A stretch of 64,000 bases of DNA from Helicoverpa zea (GCF_022581195.2 NC_061463.1:124001-188000), one strand, 5' to 3'; positions 46,401 through 53,060 are shown, counted from the stretch's first letter. A program made the numbers and translations. Notes: a model not told the origin generated them from the sequence alone.

Positions 46401-47071
46401 TGCTGCGCGCCGTGCAGGCCGCCGCCGCGCCGCCCGCGCCCGCCTCGCCCGCCGCCGTGCGCTGGGCGCTCGGCAAGCGCCACGTGTTCCTCAGCGAGGG
46501 CATGCGCCAGGTCAGTGCCGCCCCGCGCGCCCAGCCCCGCCCGCGTGGCCTACCTACTCACCGTCGCCGACGTCCGCAGGTGCTGGAGCGCATGCGGCGA
46601 GCGCGACGCCAGGCGGCCGCCGAGTGCATCCAGGCGGCGTGGCGGCGGCACCGCGCGCGGGCCAGCCGCGCCGCGCAACCCGCGCTGGCGCCCGCGCGGC
46701 CGCGGCCCGCGCCCATCGCCGGCACGCCGCCGCCGGAGCCGGGCGACCCCGCGCTGGTGAAGCGCACGTGCTCGCTGTTCGGGCTGGACCTGGAGCGGCC
46801 GCCGCCGCTGCCGCCGTCGCGCGCGTACACCGTGGCGGGCGGCGTGAAGCTGGGCTACCCGCAGCAGCGCGTGGTGGGTGCGGACTGGGGCGCGGGCGCG
46901 GCGCGGCTGCGCGCGGGCGAGGCGGTGCTGGTGCTGGGCGCGGCGCGGCGCGGGCACGTGGCGGTGCAGGCGGCGGGCCGCACGCTCAGCGTGCCGCACG
47001 CGGTGCTGGCGCCGGCGCGGGCCCGCCCGCCGCCGCCGCCCGCGCCCGCGCCGCCCGACGCGCTCGCCTGA
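28352..47071 (+). CDS. dachs: Unconventional myosin, probably class XX (dachs-like); gene-level entry, 10 exons
   Basis: Joining the ten exons below gives 3075 nt, that is 1024 residues, with every splice phase matching. Residues 1-30 come from exon 1, a Gly/Ala/Pro linker spans about 63-115, and the motor begins near 135. The P-loop is GVSGSGKT (220-227; usually GESGAGKT), switch I NTHSSRIG (271-278) and switch II DMFGFE (537-542). A Ser-rich insert lies at about 468-518. The actin-contact and converter region contains HARPHFVRCLRANS and ILETAQLMASGYPHRMRF, without the usual SH1/SH2 cysteines. One IQ-like motif (IQAAWRRHRAR) begins at 878, followed by a Pro-rich tail with an SH3-like stretch. 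Drosophila Dachs binds Warts and Zyxin at the cell cortex in Fat signalling, apparently as a scaffold. The class is recalled, not searched. Confidence 0.8.
28453..28477 (+). repeat. C25 homopolymer beside the exon 1 donor
   Basis: Twenty-five consecutive C residues start ten bases after the exon 1 end. A shorter C run lies near 28783-28792. Length is likely to vary between individuals and to be error-prone in sequencing. Confidence 0.9.
28478..29182 (+). other. Start of myosin intron 1, no gene seen
   Basis: The first 380 bp remain CpG-rich (GCGTGCGTGTGTGCGAGTG) and probably belong to the promoter island. After about 28860 the sequence becomes AT-rich and featureless. Confidence 0.4.
29183..29566. 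mobile_element. MITE copy D (CAG-flanked)
   Basis: CAG at 29180-29182 precedes GGGCCCGATTCTCCTAAGTT. The right end TTAGGAGAATCGCGGCC is slightly mutated and followed by CAG at 29567-29569. It has the same orientation as copy A. It lies in myosin intron 1. Confidence 0.8.
29567..29974. other. Intronic stretch between MITE copies
   Basis: No supported feature. A small GC patch at 29880-29930 (CCCGGCGCGGGGGCTCGCCC) resembles degraded repeat sequence. Confidence 0.35.
29975..30133. mobile_element. MITE copy E, internally deleted
   Basis: The sequence carries ACTCAATTACAATTGAAGCG, AAATAAACGTTTTTATCCTT and the right end TTAGGAGAATCGGGTCC followed by CAG (30134-30136), all from the MITE family. 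The left end and roughly half the body are missing. Confidence 0.7.
30137..33692. other. Myosin intron 1, mostly featureless
   Basis: Repeat edges seen: CAGATCCTGGACCTGATGAC near 30742 and CCTCCTTCTTGGGAAGTCGG near 30885, both common in Lepidoptera. A GC patch at 31750-31825 (GCGCGGCGCCGGGCGCGCGG) is followed by ordinary AT-rich sequence. I find no exon with splice sites that fits the myosin frame. Confidence 0.4.
32307..32366. repeat. 29-bp direct repeat, two copies
   Basis: The block GTGTGCGTGCGCGCTACACC extends to CACGC and is repeated with a 29-bp period inside a CG/TG-rich patch (32233-32430). Open frames here arise from base composition. Confidence 0.8.
33693..34605. mobile_element. 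MITE copy F, split by a LINE fragment
   Basis: The ends GGGCCCGATTCTCCTAAGTT and TTAGGAGAATCGGGCCC are intact, with CAG at 33690-33692 and 34606-34608. Between 34045 and 34565 a 5'-truncated LINE is inserted with a 12-bp duplication. Without it this copy would be about 380 bp, like the others. Confidence 0.85.
34045..34565 (-). pseudogene. 5'-truncated LINE inserted in MITE copy F
   Basis: AATCGAATGTTG flanks the insert at 34033-34044 and 34566-34577. On the - strand an open frame of about 164 codons (34073-34567) encodes the C-terminal part of a LINE polymerase: LLYGCETWKATKD, then WNWIGHTLRRDPDHIP, then GKWKRGRPKQSWRR, ending at a stop. The 3' tail is GACTTTAAGTCAAGTAAGTC with no poly-A, as in RTE-like elements. 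The catalytic part is absent, so it is inactive. Confidence 0.85.
34606..37370. other. Myosin intron 1, no gene seen
   Basis: A TAAA-rich run and a GC-moderate piece at 34830-35030 look like a degraded LINE/SINE 3' end. GC-rich patches at 35230-35330, 36355-36440 and 36725-36830 could be regulatory. The last holds a 27-codon frame from 36724 (MEASADGAGVLRLRR...) whose possible donor phase does not fit exon 2. Nothing is called. Confidence 0.35.
37371..37984. mobile_element. Inverted-repeat element, copy 1, about 215-bp arms
   Basis: The left arm (37371-37587) begins CTAAATGAATAAGATAGAAT and ends AACGTGGGGCCC. The right arm (37770-37984) is its almost exact reverse complement. The 180-bp centre contains CAGTCGTAGCGGCTTCACCA. 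No coding capacity. The unit is duplicated at 38500-40545. Confidence 0.85.
38087..38490. repeat. 400-bp flanking block, copy 1
   Basis: It contains GTGCCAGACTCTTACTGACT, GAACAATCCCGCAGCCCAGG and TTTCATTTGATACCCATATT and ends AAACAAACGGGGTAAGCTAA. The block at 40568-40985 matches it closely, including non-coding detail, so the two are copies of one segment. The TTACTGACT and CAATCCCGCAGCC blocks are known from lepidopteran retroelement ends. Confidence 0.75.
38562..38998 (-). mobile_element. tRNA-derived SINE
   Basis: On the - strand the head (about 38990-38915) reads GATGGCGCAATGGTCACCAT (A-box-like) and GGTCCCGGGTTCGATTCCCG (B box). The tail continues to CGACATTATTTATTTATTG at 38562. The 6-bp sequence ATCTTA lies on both sides (38556-38561, 38999-39004). 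The RNA polymerase III boxes show tRNA ancestry. It is not a tRNA gene, since the 3' half continues into SINE body. Confidence 0.8.
38741..38781. repeat. Perfect 20-bp inverted repeat with 1-nt spacer
   Basis: AAGCATGCTCATCACACAAA (38741-38760), one A, then its exact reverse complement to 38781. A shorter pair, TTGAATTGAAGC and GCTTCAATTCAA, surrounds part of it. The palindrome is inside the SINE and may itself mark a small insertion. Confidence 0.9.
39085..40163. mobile_element. Mutator-like TIR element, 1079 bp, 9-bp duplication
   Basis: Arms of about 110 bp begin GTGTGCGTTCGCGCAGCGGA and are near-perfect reverse complements (39085-39196, 40053-40163). AAAATAAAA flanks it on both sides (39076-39084, 40164-40172), and removal restores the inverted-repeat element. 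A 9-bp duplication with long TIRs fits Mutator-like elements. Degenerate copies of GTTCGCGCAGCGGAA recur at about 39848 and 40012. No transposase frame. Confidence 0.8.
40568..40985. repeat. 400-bp flanking block, copy 2
   Basis: It matches 38087-38490 with scattered differences and a short deletion near 40700 (GGGACCCGCT is missing). It follows inverted-repeat element copy 2 just as copy 1 of the block follows element copy 1. Confidence 0.75.
40986..41251. other. Intronic stretch with a Helitron-like tail
   Basis: CAGACGAAGTCGCGGGCAAC followed by AGCTAGTAA near 41120-41157 looks like the 3' end of a Helitron-like element. The rest is featureless. Confidence 0.35.
41252..41720. repeat. Dispersed repeat, second copy of 9125-9590
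   Basis: Shared blocks are GAGGACACGGTGA, CTGCCTGGGAAGGGCACC, AATAGGCAGCGGCGACC and TTGTTCCACGCGC. This copy is shorter in the middle. It has no coding significance. Confidence 0.7.
41721..42475. other. End of myosin intron 1
   Basis: AT-rich and featureless until the GC rise near 42410. The acceptor is TGTTTGTGTTGCAG at 42475. Confidence 0.5.
42476..42730 (+). CDS. dachs: Myosin exon 2
   Basis: Phase 1 in and out. It encodes DASSSNEAVHLQRRLLCLSS then DLVSLRNHLLV, followed by a low-complexity Gly/Ala/Pro linker of about 50 residues, PPRAPHLLPPPVAQPPAPPH near its end. The donor GTGCGC at 42731 is weak. The linker is built from GGGCCCGGCGCG-type DNA repeats. Confidence 0.85.
42955..43100 (+). 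CDS. dachs: Myosin exon 3, start of the motor domain
   Basis: Starts at phase 1 after TTGTCGACAG, ends at phase 0 before GTGAGT. It encodes a short linker, then DVEDLIHLRGPLTEDAVVRA followed by LQARFYHNKFY, the canonical 'DL..L..LTE..V...L..RF....' opening of a myosin motor. Confidence 0.9.
43277..43442 (+). CDS. dachs: Myosin exon 4
   Basis: It encodes TMIGPILVAVNPYTDACNAL and ends TGYPQAIILSG, the stretch just before the P-loop ('G.ILVAVNPY' is a standard myosin motif). Phase 0 to phase 1, acceptor TGTTGCAG at 43276. Confidence 0.92.
43606..43778 (+). CDS. dachs: Myosin exon 5: P-loop and switch I
   Basis: It begins GVSGSGKTYASMVLLRRLFD, holding the nucleotide-binding P-loop (Lys226, Thr227), and ends NTHSSRI, switch I. 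The usual Glu after the first Gly is Val here. The donor is GTAAGC. Confidence 0.93.
43852..44051 (+). CDS. dachs: Myosin exon 6
   Basis: It encodes GHFIEVQVTDGALYRTKIHC, then YFLDQTRVV, ERNYHIFYQLLAGL and EGYSPQDL. 'NYHIFYQLLAG' is a hallmark of myosin motors. It is separated from exon 5 by only 73 bp and ends two bases into a codon. Confidence 0.93.
44283..44534 (+). pseudogene. LINE C-terminal fragment inside myosin intron 6
   Basis: The + strand reads WIGMMGHLIRHDDFIKNIVE, then KRGRGRPRYSYIKQIKEKVK and ends at a stop at 44534. 'GH.IRHD.F...I.EG.I..KRGRGRPR' is a typical LINE polymerase C-terminus. Only about 80 codons remain. It makes up nearly half of the 538-bp intron. Confidence 0.8.
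44590..45456 (+). CDS. dachs: Myosin exon 7, largest: relay region and switch II
   Basis: At 867 bp it encodes RYLASAQHRRPEPEDAARFH, FLDVVRVLAAVLLLGNVQF, an Ala-rich segment, then RANSLKRLGSTLGTLSSDSN and a Ser/Gly/Arg-rich insert, then switch II (GFVGILDMFGFEEAAPSRLE) and the relay helix region (CAETMQHFYNTHVFKS). It continues through VDYVDNVPCIDLVSSL. The Ser-rich insert before switch II is unusual for myosins and is one reason for the dachs call. Phase 2 in and out. Confidence 0.93.
45532..45733 (+). CDS. dachs: Myosin exon 8
   Basis: It encodes HPRRFAVRHYAGEVSYDAAD then FLEANRDAVPDDLLAAFDS and FGFATHLFGAELK. 'F.V.HYAG.V.YD...FLE.N.D..P.DL' is the standard upper-50K/lower-50K segment. The donor is AAG/GTTGTT. 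The frame stays open beyond the donor for 29 codons. Confidence 0.9.
46028..46510 (+). CDS. dachs: Myosin exon 9: actin-contact region and converter
   Basis: It opens ALAAQGGPTGGQFRASPTVA (loop 2), then LTQDFHTRLDNLLRTLVHAR and PHFVRCLRANSTETP, then RQVRALQILETAQLMASGYP and the converter, ending KRHVFLSEGMRQ. Phase 0 both ends. The reactive-cysteine helix has no cysteine. Confidence 0.93.
46511..46579 (+). other. dachs: 69-bp in-frame intron of the myosin gene
   Basis: The intron runs from GTCAGT to CCGCAG, is exactly 23 codons long and contains no stop in frame. Retention would insert 23 Pro/Arg-rich residues between converter and neck without a frameshift. I judge splicing more likely because the joined sequence reads as a normal converter-lever junction. 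Confidence 0.7.
46580..47071 (+). CDS. dachs: Myosin exon 10: neck and C-terminal tail
   Basis: It encodes the lever start (VLERMRRARRQAAAECIQAA) with one IQ-like motif, an Ala/Pro/Arg-rich linker, LVKRTCSLFGLDLERPPPLP, and a region RLRAGEAVLVLGAARRGHVA ... RTLSVPHAVLAP that could fold as an SH3-like barrel (inference). The tail ends in a Pro-rich run and TGA at 47069. No MyTH4, FERM or coiled-coil dimerisation domain is present, which excludes classes V, VII, X and XV. Confidence 0.9.
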   Translation: MLERMRRARRQAAAECIQAAWRRHRARASRAAQPALAPARPRPAPIAGTPPPEPGDPALVKRTCSLFGLDLERPPPLPPSRAYTVAGGVKLGYPQQRVVGADWGAGAARLRAGEAVLVLGAARRGHVAVQAAGRTLSVPHAVLAPARARPPPPPAPAPPDALA

Positions 47072-47504
47072 CCCTGCACCCTGTATATACTAGTCTTAAG
47101 TATTTATGGTCGCCGTTTCGTCTTACGGAGACGTTCGCTTGTATGATTATAGATGTAGGTAAGAATGCTAGTGACGGCAAATTTTCCGACCGATCCCACA
47201 GTATTATATATGTACAGGGCGATCATTATTTTTTTTTAATAATGCAGTTTAAATGGTCACTAAAACTCATTTCGTCCTAACATTTATCAAAAACGTACAA
47301 GTTCTGTGCCATAGTAACGCTGGGCAACTAATGATCAACTAAACACTGGGAAACTTTTAACTCTCTGAAAAAAGTCGTTCGCCACGTTAAATAACAACAT
47401 AGATGTAACGTGTGTGTCGTCCGGCGGCGCACAACTTGAATAGTTACCTACATCTCTACCTGCATAGTATACACGAGTGGTATCCGTCAGTGAGCTATCG
47501 CTAG

Positions 47505-47784
47505 CCGGCTGTAGCTCGGGCGGGAGGGACAGACAGTTGCCGGCTGTAGCTCGGGCGGGAGGGACAGACAGTTGCCGGCTGTAGCTCGGGCGGGAGGGAC
47601 AGACAGTTGCCGGCTGTAGCTCGGGCGGGAGGGACAGACAGTTGCCGGCTGTAGCTCGGGCGGGAGGGACAGACTGTTGCCGGCTGTAGCTCGGGCGGGA
47701 GGGACAGACAGTTGCCGGCTGTAGCTCGGGCGGGAGGGACAGACTGTTGCCGGCTGTAGCTCGGGCGGGAGGGACAGACAGTTG
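47505..47784. repeat. 35-bp minisatellite, 8 copies, in the myosin 3'UTR
   Basis: CCGGCTGTAGCTCGGGCGGG starts at 47505 and every 35 bp after that, with a partial ninth at 47785. Copies differ mainly at one position (GACAGACAG or GACAGACTG). It lies between the stop codon and the polyA signal. A long Pro/Ser-rich - frame through it is only a shadow of the repeat. Confidence 0.92.
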
Positions 47785-47921
47785 CCGGGACACGCGGCGC
47801 ACGGCGAAGCGCTACCTTGCCAACCAGAGTCTGATTAATGAATTTAATTATGTTCTTATTGTAACGTATTAATTATTGTGAGTTTTAATCAAATGTATAA
47901 TGTCGATGTGTAAAAGGTACA

Positions 47922-47927
47922 AATAAA
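47922..47927 (+). terminator. PolyA signal, myosin gene
   Basis: AATAAA, 851 bp after the stop codon, the first canonical signal in the downstream region. Confidence 0.6.
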
Positions 47928-47953
47928 ATTATATATTTACAAATAATAATCAA

Positions 47954-47959
47954 TTTATT
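47954..47959 (-). terminator. PolyA signal, convergent gene
   Basis: TTTATT on +, that is AATAAA on -, only 26 bp from the myosin signal. It would end a 2.8-kb 3'UTR of the gene at 50747-51542. Other TTTATT hexamers nearer the stop, for example near 50214, are alternatives. Confidence 0.4.
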
Positions 47960-50746
47960 AATTTACATGAACAATATACACAAAATACGAAGTGAAGTTG
48001 TGGAATGTGAGTACCGGTGCAGAGAGCATGCGGCACGGCAGCGGTACGGTATCATCATTGCACTCATCATCATGGTACTAGGCTTGGCGTTCCAGCCTGC
48101 TCAACAACCTCTTAACATTAATAAGAATTTATAAAGATAAAACATTTAAGAAACTTGTATATAGTACAGCAGACAAACATGACGTCATCATATTTCATTA
48201 GCAACAGTAATTTTATTACAACTAGGTGTCAACACGAACACTAATTCTCTCTTTACGTTATTTTAATAACAATATATAAATATAATTGAATAAAAGAGTA
48301 ATATGTATTGAATAATGCGCGATACGATCACAATAAATGCATAAACATGTATAAACAACGACAGCAACATGATGTTTGACAACAAGTACGATAAGGTCCC
48401 TTCAGTGATCATGTTCATGTTAACATTAAGCTTCGTTGTGATATCACAAAGCCGGCCGTGGGCCTGAGCACGAACTAATTATGTATACTATTTACAATAA
48501 TCTGTTTATTAAAACTAGGCTTCAACTATCATTTCATGTAGCATAACGTTTTTATAAAAATACATGACCTTCGGTGTTGGCAAATAATGATATTTACATT
48601 ATATGTAAATTATTAGTGTAAAGCTTGACAAAGCACACGACCGACGAGCGTGTACACTCCACACTAAGAAAAATTTGGCCACATTCTTGTTACAATAACT
48701 TTTATATACCTACGTAATGAATACGTTCTTATTTGGTAATACATTGACATCCAAACAATACTGTGTAAACAGACAGGCGCCTCACTCGCACAACGAGAGA
48801 TGAGCCACGCCAGCAGCCCCGACACGCTCCTACTCACTACAACACACGCCTGTACGTTGAGATTCATTTGAACTTCACGAAATAACTACATCGATTTTCA
48901 GTACCGTTGCGATAATACAGGATCTTTCAAAAATAAAGTACTCTAAATAGTGTAAATTAACGAGGATTAAAAATCCTCGTTAATTTACGAGTTTTTAACG
49001 AGGATTTTTAACTTAATTTTATATGCGATTAAATCGCCTGTCTGTGTGAAGAAATAGAAAAATATTAATTTAGAAGCACATTTGAAGCACAAAATGCTGA
49101 TGACAGCCAGTGTGTCGACATGTGCTATCAGATCTATATTAGCGAACACTAACACTACATAGAGTACACTTGGAGCTGCCCGGTCCGACGACCGGGCTTG
49201 TTCCACTGTAGAGGACATCTGGGATATTCAATAAGCTGGATAATGTAAAACCCGGGTATAAAGCCTGCCATTGACGACACGTCTGCTTGGAACGCTTCTT
49301 AACGGAATACGTCCCTATGGTCGTGCTTCAGTTTTCAGGCACATTGACTTACTTCCATTTGGACGTACGCGCACTGGGCTCAGTTGCAGTTCGAAAAAAG
49401 TACTCTATAAAATGTATACTCCAGGCCCTTTGGATTGGATACATGGAGATCAATTCGTTTGTAAGTCCAAAGCTGGTAGACGTCCATTTGATCGGAATAC
49501 GTTTATGACATTAACGAAACGATTTTGGAAGACGTTCACTCCATTTGGATTGATGGACGCATCGTCAATAGTCTATTTCGGCGAGGAAGTTGATGGCAGC
49601 CCTAAGTGTTGTCTATGAATATTACTATCTAGACTTAGGTAAAAAGTATCCAAAACCCTACAAGTAGGAGTGCGGCAGCGTGCGGCGCAGAGAAGGCAGC
49701 CCACAAGTACAGTTCCAGTACAGCACCATCGAAACTATACCACCGTCACCAGGGCGGAAGTCACTCGGCCTTTATCTATATATCATCATCGATACGGTTT
49801 GAAATAATGAAAAATATATTTCGACTGGAGAGTACAAGGGATATAAGCGCGGTCGAAACACGACAAGCATATGGTGCAGCGGGCTGCTCTGTCGCAGCAC
49901 TGACACGACTGTCAACTCCTATACACAACACATTTGTAGTAGTACTCCTATTATAGTTATATTAGTTATAATAATGATTTCGAAACATCACCAACTATCG
50001 AAAACTTTAAAAGCGAATACGATTACAAAGTTATAATGTAATGTTAACAAACGTGAGCGCAGATAATGTTAGATAGATTGGGCAGTGACGCGAATTGAAC
50101 ACACACTATAAGGCAGTGCTGCGGGCAACACATGGCGGTATTTGTACTCTTACGTTTCATTACATAAACTACTCGAGTCGCGGCTTATCGCTCGCTTACT
50201 TCACAAGCAATCGTTTATTTCGAGCTTCAAGTGGGCACACTACCACGCCGCTGATCCTCTCGCTGTAAATATTACAGCAGGAGTCGAGTGGCGGCGGTTT
50301 GGCGCACTTCCTATATGCAGTACGAAAACATAAAATATCATTTAGAATCCGGCAAGGTCGGCATCGACGTCACGTCAATAGTCGCCTGAGCTATCGCTAT
50401 TTATATCGAGCGATAGCGACAGCACAGCACACACCGGCGCCCTCTGCGACCCGGGTCCCTCGTGTGACCAAACTGACAACACAAATGTTGCTTGCTCCTA
50501 GCTGATAAACTACTGAACGATACAAAAAGAATAGACGTGACGTCGACGGCACCTCACTAGCCGTCGTGGTGCGCCGTCGTGGGCGCAGCAGTAGGCAATG
50601 TTTTCGAGAACTTGTTTAAACTAAACGATATCAACATCAGGTCGTTCTGTTAAGTCAGCATGCTGCACCATGGTATAGACGTGAACACAGGTAGAGGCCG
50701 GCGGCGCGCGCCAGCAGGCAGACAAGCAGCAGGCGCGGCGCCGGCG
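47960..50746 (-). other. Probable 3'UTR of the - strand gene; no other gene seen
   Basis: This is the longest stretch of the window in which I recognise no transposon end, consistent with transcribed sequence. A 115-codon + frame at 49271-49618 has no known motif. GC patches near 49670 and 50430-50470 are non-coding in appearance. The 3'UTR assignment is inference from the stop at 50747 and the signal at 47954. Confidence 0.35.
48953..48987 (-). other. Perfect hairpin with 16-bp arms
   Basis: TAAATTAACGAGGATT (48953-48968), AAA, then the exact reverse complement (48972-48987). A third partial copy, TTAACGAGGATTTTTA, follows within 10 bp. In the putative 3'UTR this would form a strong stem in the RNA. 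Confidence 0.8.
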
Positions 50747-50919
50747 CTAGTCGCGCGCGATGGGCGTGCTGCTCGCCAGCGACGGCGCGCGCCGGTCCAG
50801 CGGCGACCACGCGCCGCCCGCCTCGCCGCCCTGCTCGCCCGCCGCGCCCGCGTCCGCGCCCGTCAGCGACGTGAACACGCTGCTGGACGACACCTCGCGC
50901 ACGCAGCGCCGCTGCTCGG
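50747..50919 (-). CDS. Last exon of an unidentified gene
   Basis: On the - strand the acceptor TGTGTTGTGCAG is followed by a frame that completes a codon with one base from the previous exon. It reads EQRRCVREVSSSSVFTSLTG, an acidic Gly/Ala stretch, WSPLDRRAPSLASSTPIARD and TAG. Third codon positions are nearly all G or C. The end is Ser-rich and looks like a disordered, possibly phosphorylated tail. I do not recognise the protein. Confidence 0.65.
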
Positions 50920-51445
50920 CTGCACAACACACGTCGCAATATGTTAACACTCGCTGCGCCGATAATACACCTATCGAGGAGACTCCGAGACACGATCCAT
51001 TTTATGTGCCGCCATAAGTGAACACACTATTAGCGTCCAAGAATTAATCGTTGGCTATTAAATATGCTAATTGCATTATTATACAGCAATCTAAAAATAG
51101 GTGCATGATGCGATGTATAATCTACATTATATCATCAATAAATGAAACCCGTATGGTGGCAGATAAAATCACGAACTTATGTCACGGGAAACGCGGACCT
51201 TAGCAGAGCAATAAACCCCCACGCGCCGGCATGCGGCATGGCAACACCTCGGCGGGCCTCGTTTGTCTCTCTCATAAATGTTTTACGGGAGGTGTTGTGT
51301 CGCGCGCCAATGCCATTTTGTGATTTAGACAAAGGGCTCGCGACACTTAACATTTTCATTGGTCGTACAAGCGGCATAATGCAAAGTTCAAAGCGCGTGT
51401 TCGATCTATGCATAGAGGAGGGTGAGTGGACGTGGTTGTGCTCAC

Positions 51446-51542
51446 CGATGATGTTGTGCAGGTTGTCGATGACGACCTCGGTGTTGTAGGTGGCGTCCAC
51501 GGCGCGCTGCAGGAACGCCGTCCACGTGCTCAGCTCCGCCTC
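51446..51542 (-). CDS. Penultimate exon of the same gene
   Basis: On the - strand an acceptor (CTTGTGTGCAG) precedes a 97-bp exon that starts at phase 0 and ends one base into a codon at the donor GTGAGC, matching the last exon. It encodes EAELSTWTAFLQRAVDATYN then TEVVIDNLHNII, an amphipathic, probably helical segment. No upstream exon could be identified with confidence; the TIR element at 51597 begins 55 bp from the acceptor. Confidence 0.65.
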
Positions 51543-51596
51543 CTGCACACAAGCGACGCATTCAGCCACGACACTCATCGCGACTGTGTTCTCCAC

Positions 51597-52821
51597 GGAG
51601 TTATACCCAATTTGTCATTACTACCGATTGGTCACCAACTATTTTTTCCATACACCAAATCCCAATTGGTCATTCGAGCAAAATAAATAATTTAATATTT
51701 TAATTTTGAGTTTCGTTTCGTCACCCGCATAAAATTTCACGTATCAGAGTACCGTCAGAAATAAAATTAAAGTGTTAGAAGAAATAAATGTAAAACTTCG
51801 ATGTAGGTAAAGGTTTTATAATAGCTCTCATATAAATATAATAAAATTTACATTAAAACACAGGTGAAGACAACATGGGCATTTTATAAACCCGAAAATG
51901 TGACTCGATACTTTTTGTACCGGTAACAAAAGTACCAGGAGCCCATAACTAGCAAAGAGATTGTATACCTACATAGAAGAACCATTACAATTCAAAAATC
52001 ACAAGACTACAATAACACTAGGTACACTACACGTAACGAAAGCGTAAAGACGTAACGCAACGACTCCACGAAGATTCAACGAAGCCTCGACCAAGACTCA
52101 ACCGAGAGTGAGCTCCGCGGACGCCACGCTGAACACCACGACTCTGCCAAGCGCGCCAAAATGTTGTTTCACCGGATACGCCACCAGAGGGCGCGCTTGC
52201 GTCTCGTTCAGTGACCGTACTATTGACTATCTCCGACAAATATAAAATTTAATTAACAAAAATAATTTGAATATATTCAGCAGTTGTGTTGCACATACTG
52301 CAGTTTTTTTTTAATTGGACCTTGTTCGGATAAACAGAACGTTTCAGTTAGTCTTCTTTTTAAAAAATTGGTTGACATACATAAAATACAATTCATCGAC
52401 ATGGTGTAAATTGGTATGTTTATCTAAAATTCGTATATAAAACGTAAAATCCTGACACTCTTGACTGCTATACTCCTGTAAGTTATGCGGTCCTTGTACA
52501 TGGTGGGCAGTTCCATGGACACTCGTTGATTGGTATATTACTCATCTGATTTATGCGATCCTGGTATTTTGGTTTTGGCCGTGCGTTGTGTGACGCCGTT
52601 GAAATCGCGATTTTATTAATAACGTCTTGCCATATTCGGAAAAAAACATAACCATCATAAATAAAAAAAAACGTATTACAATATTGTAAAGCTTTTTTTG
52701 TTGATGACGAATTGAGAATAAGCAAAATAAAATATTTTATCGAATGACAAACTGAAACACGTTTTTTATGGATGCCAAACAATATGCCAAATCACAAAAA
52801 TGACGAATTGGGCATAACTCC
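51597..52821. mobile_element. TIR element, about 1.2 kb
   Basis: The left end GGAGTTATACCCAATTTGTC and right end GACGAATTGGGCATAACTCC are near-exact reverse complements (about 23 bp). The interior holds further ATTGG and CAAATC pieces and a GC-richer block at 52030-52240. A frame of 99 codons at 52483-52782 (-) has no transposase motif. The target duplication is unclear. Confidence 0.6.
52179..52194 (+). promoter_or_regulatory. CTCF-like motif
   Basis: GCCACCAGAGGGCGCG fits the conserved CTCF core (CCAC-AG-GGCGC). It lies in the GC-richer block inside the TIR element. A motif match alone is weak evidence. Confidence 0.2.
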
Positions 52822-52863
52822 TCCAGGCACAGCTTGGATCGCAAGAATACAGCAGTTCAGATA

Positions 52864-53060
52864 TCTATACTTCTAAACTAATATAATAAAGAGGAAACAA
52901 TTTTTGTTTGTTTAGGTATATCCTAAAGGCTCCAAAACTACTGAACCGAAGAATGAAAAATTATTTCACTCTTAGAAAGCTACACTCTTCCAGAGTAACA
53001 TAGGCTACCTATATTTTATCCAGGTAACTTTTTCGATGCGTTTATTAAAATACAACTTAA
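52864..53060 (+). mobile_element. Helitron-like element, 3' end lost
   Basis: It starts TCTATACTTCTAAACTAATA and contains AAACTACTGAACCGA and TATATTTTATCC, as in 11108-11328 and 61974-62161, but lacks the CTAGT end. Confidence 0.55.

Noticed and set aside
42316..47180. Many long Arg/Ala/Pro/Gly-rich frames on both strands over the myosin exons
   Set aside because: They are shadows of GC-rich exons; only the frame that gives myosin motifs across all splice junctions is real.
47335..47802. 155-codon - frame with repeated PPARATAG-type peptide; also a CRISPR-like look
   Set aside because: The repeat is a 35-bp minisatellite without unique spacers, in a eukaryotic 3'UTR; the frame is a by-product.
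49271..49618. 115-codon + frame
   Set aside because: There is no known motif, weak codon bias and no splice or promoter context; it lies in what looks like the other gene's 3'UTR.
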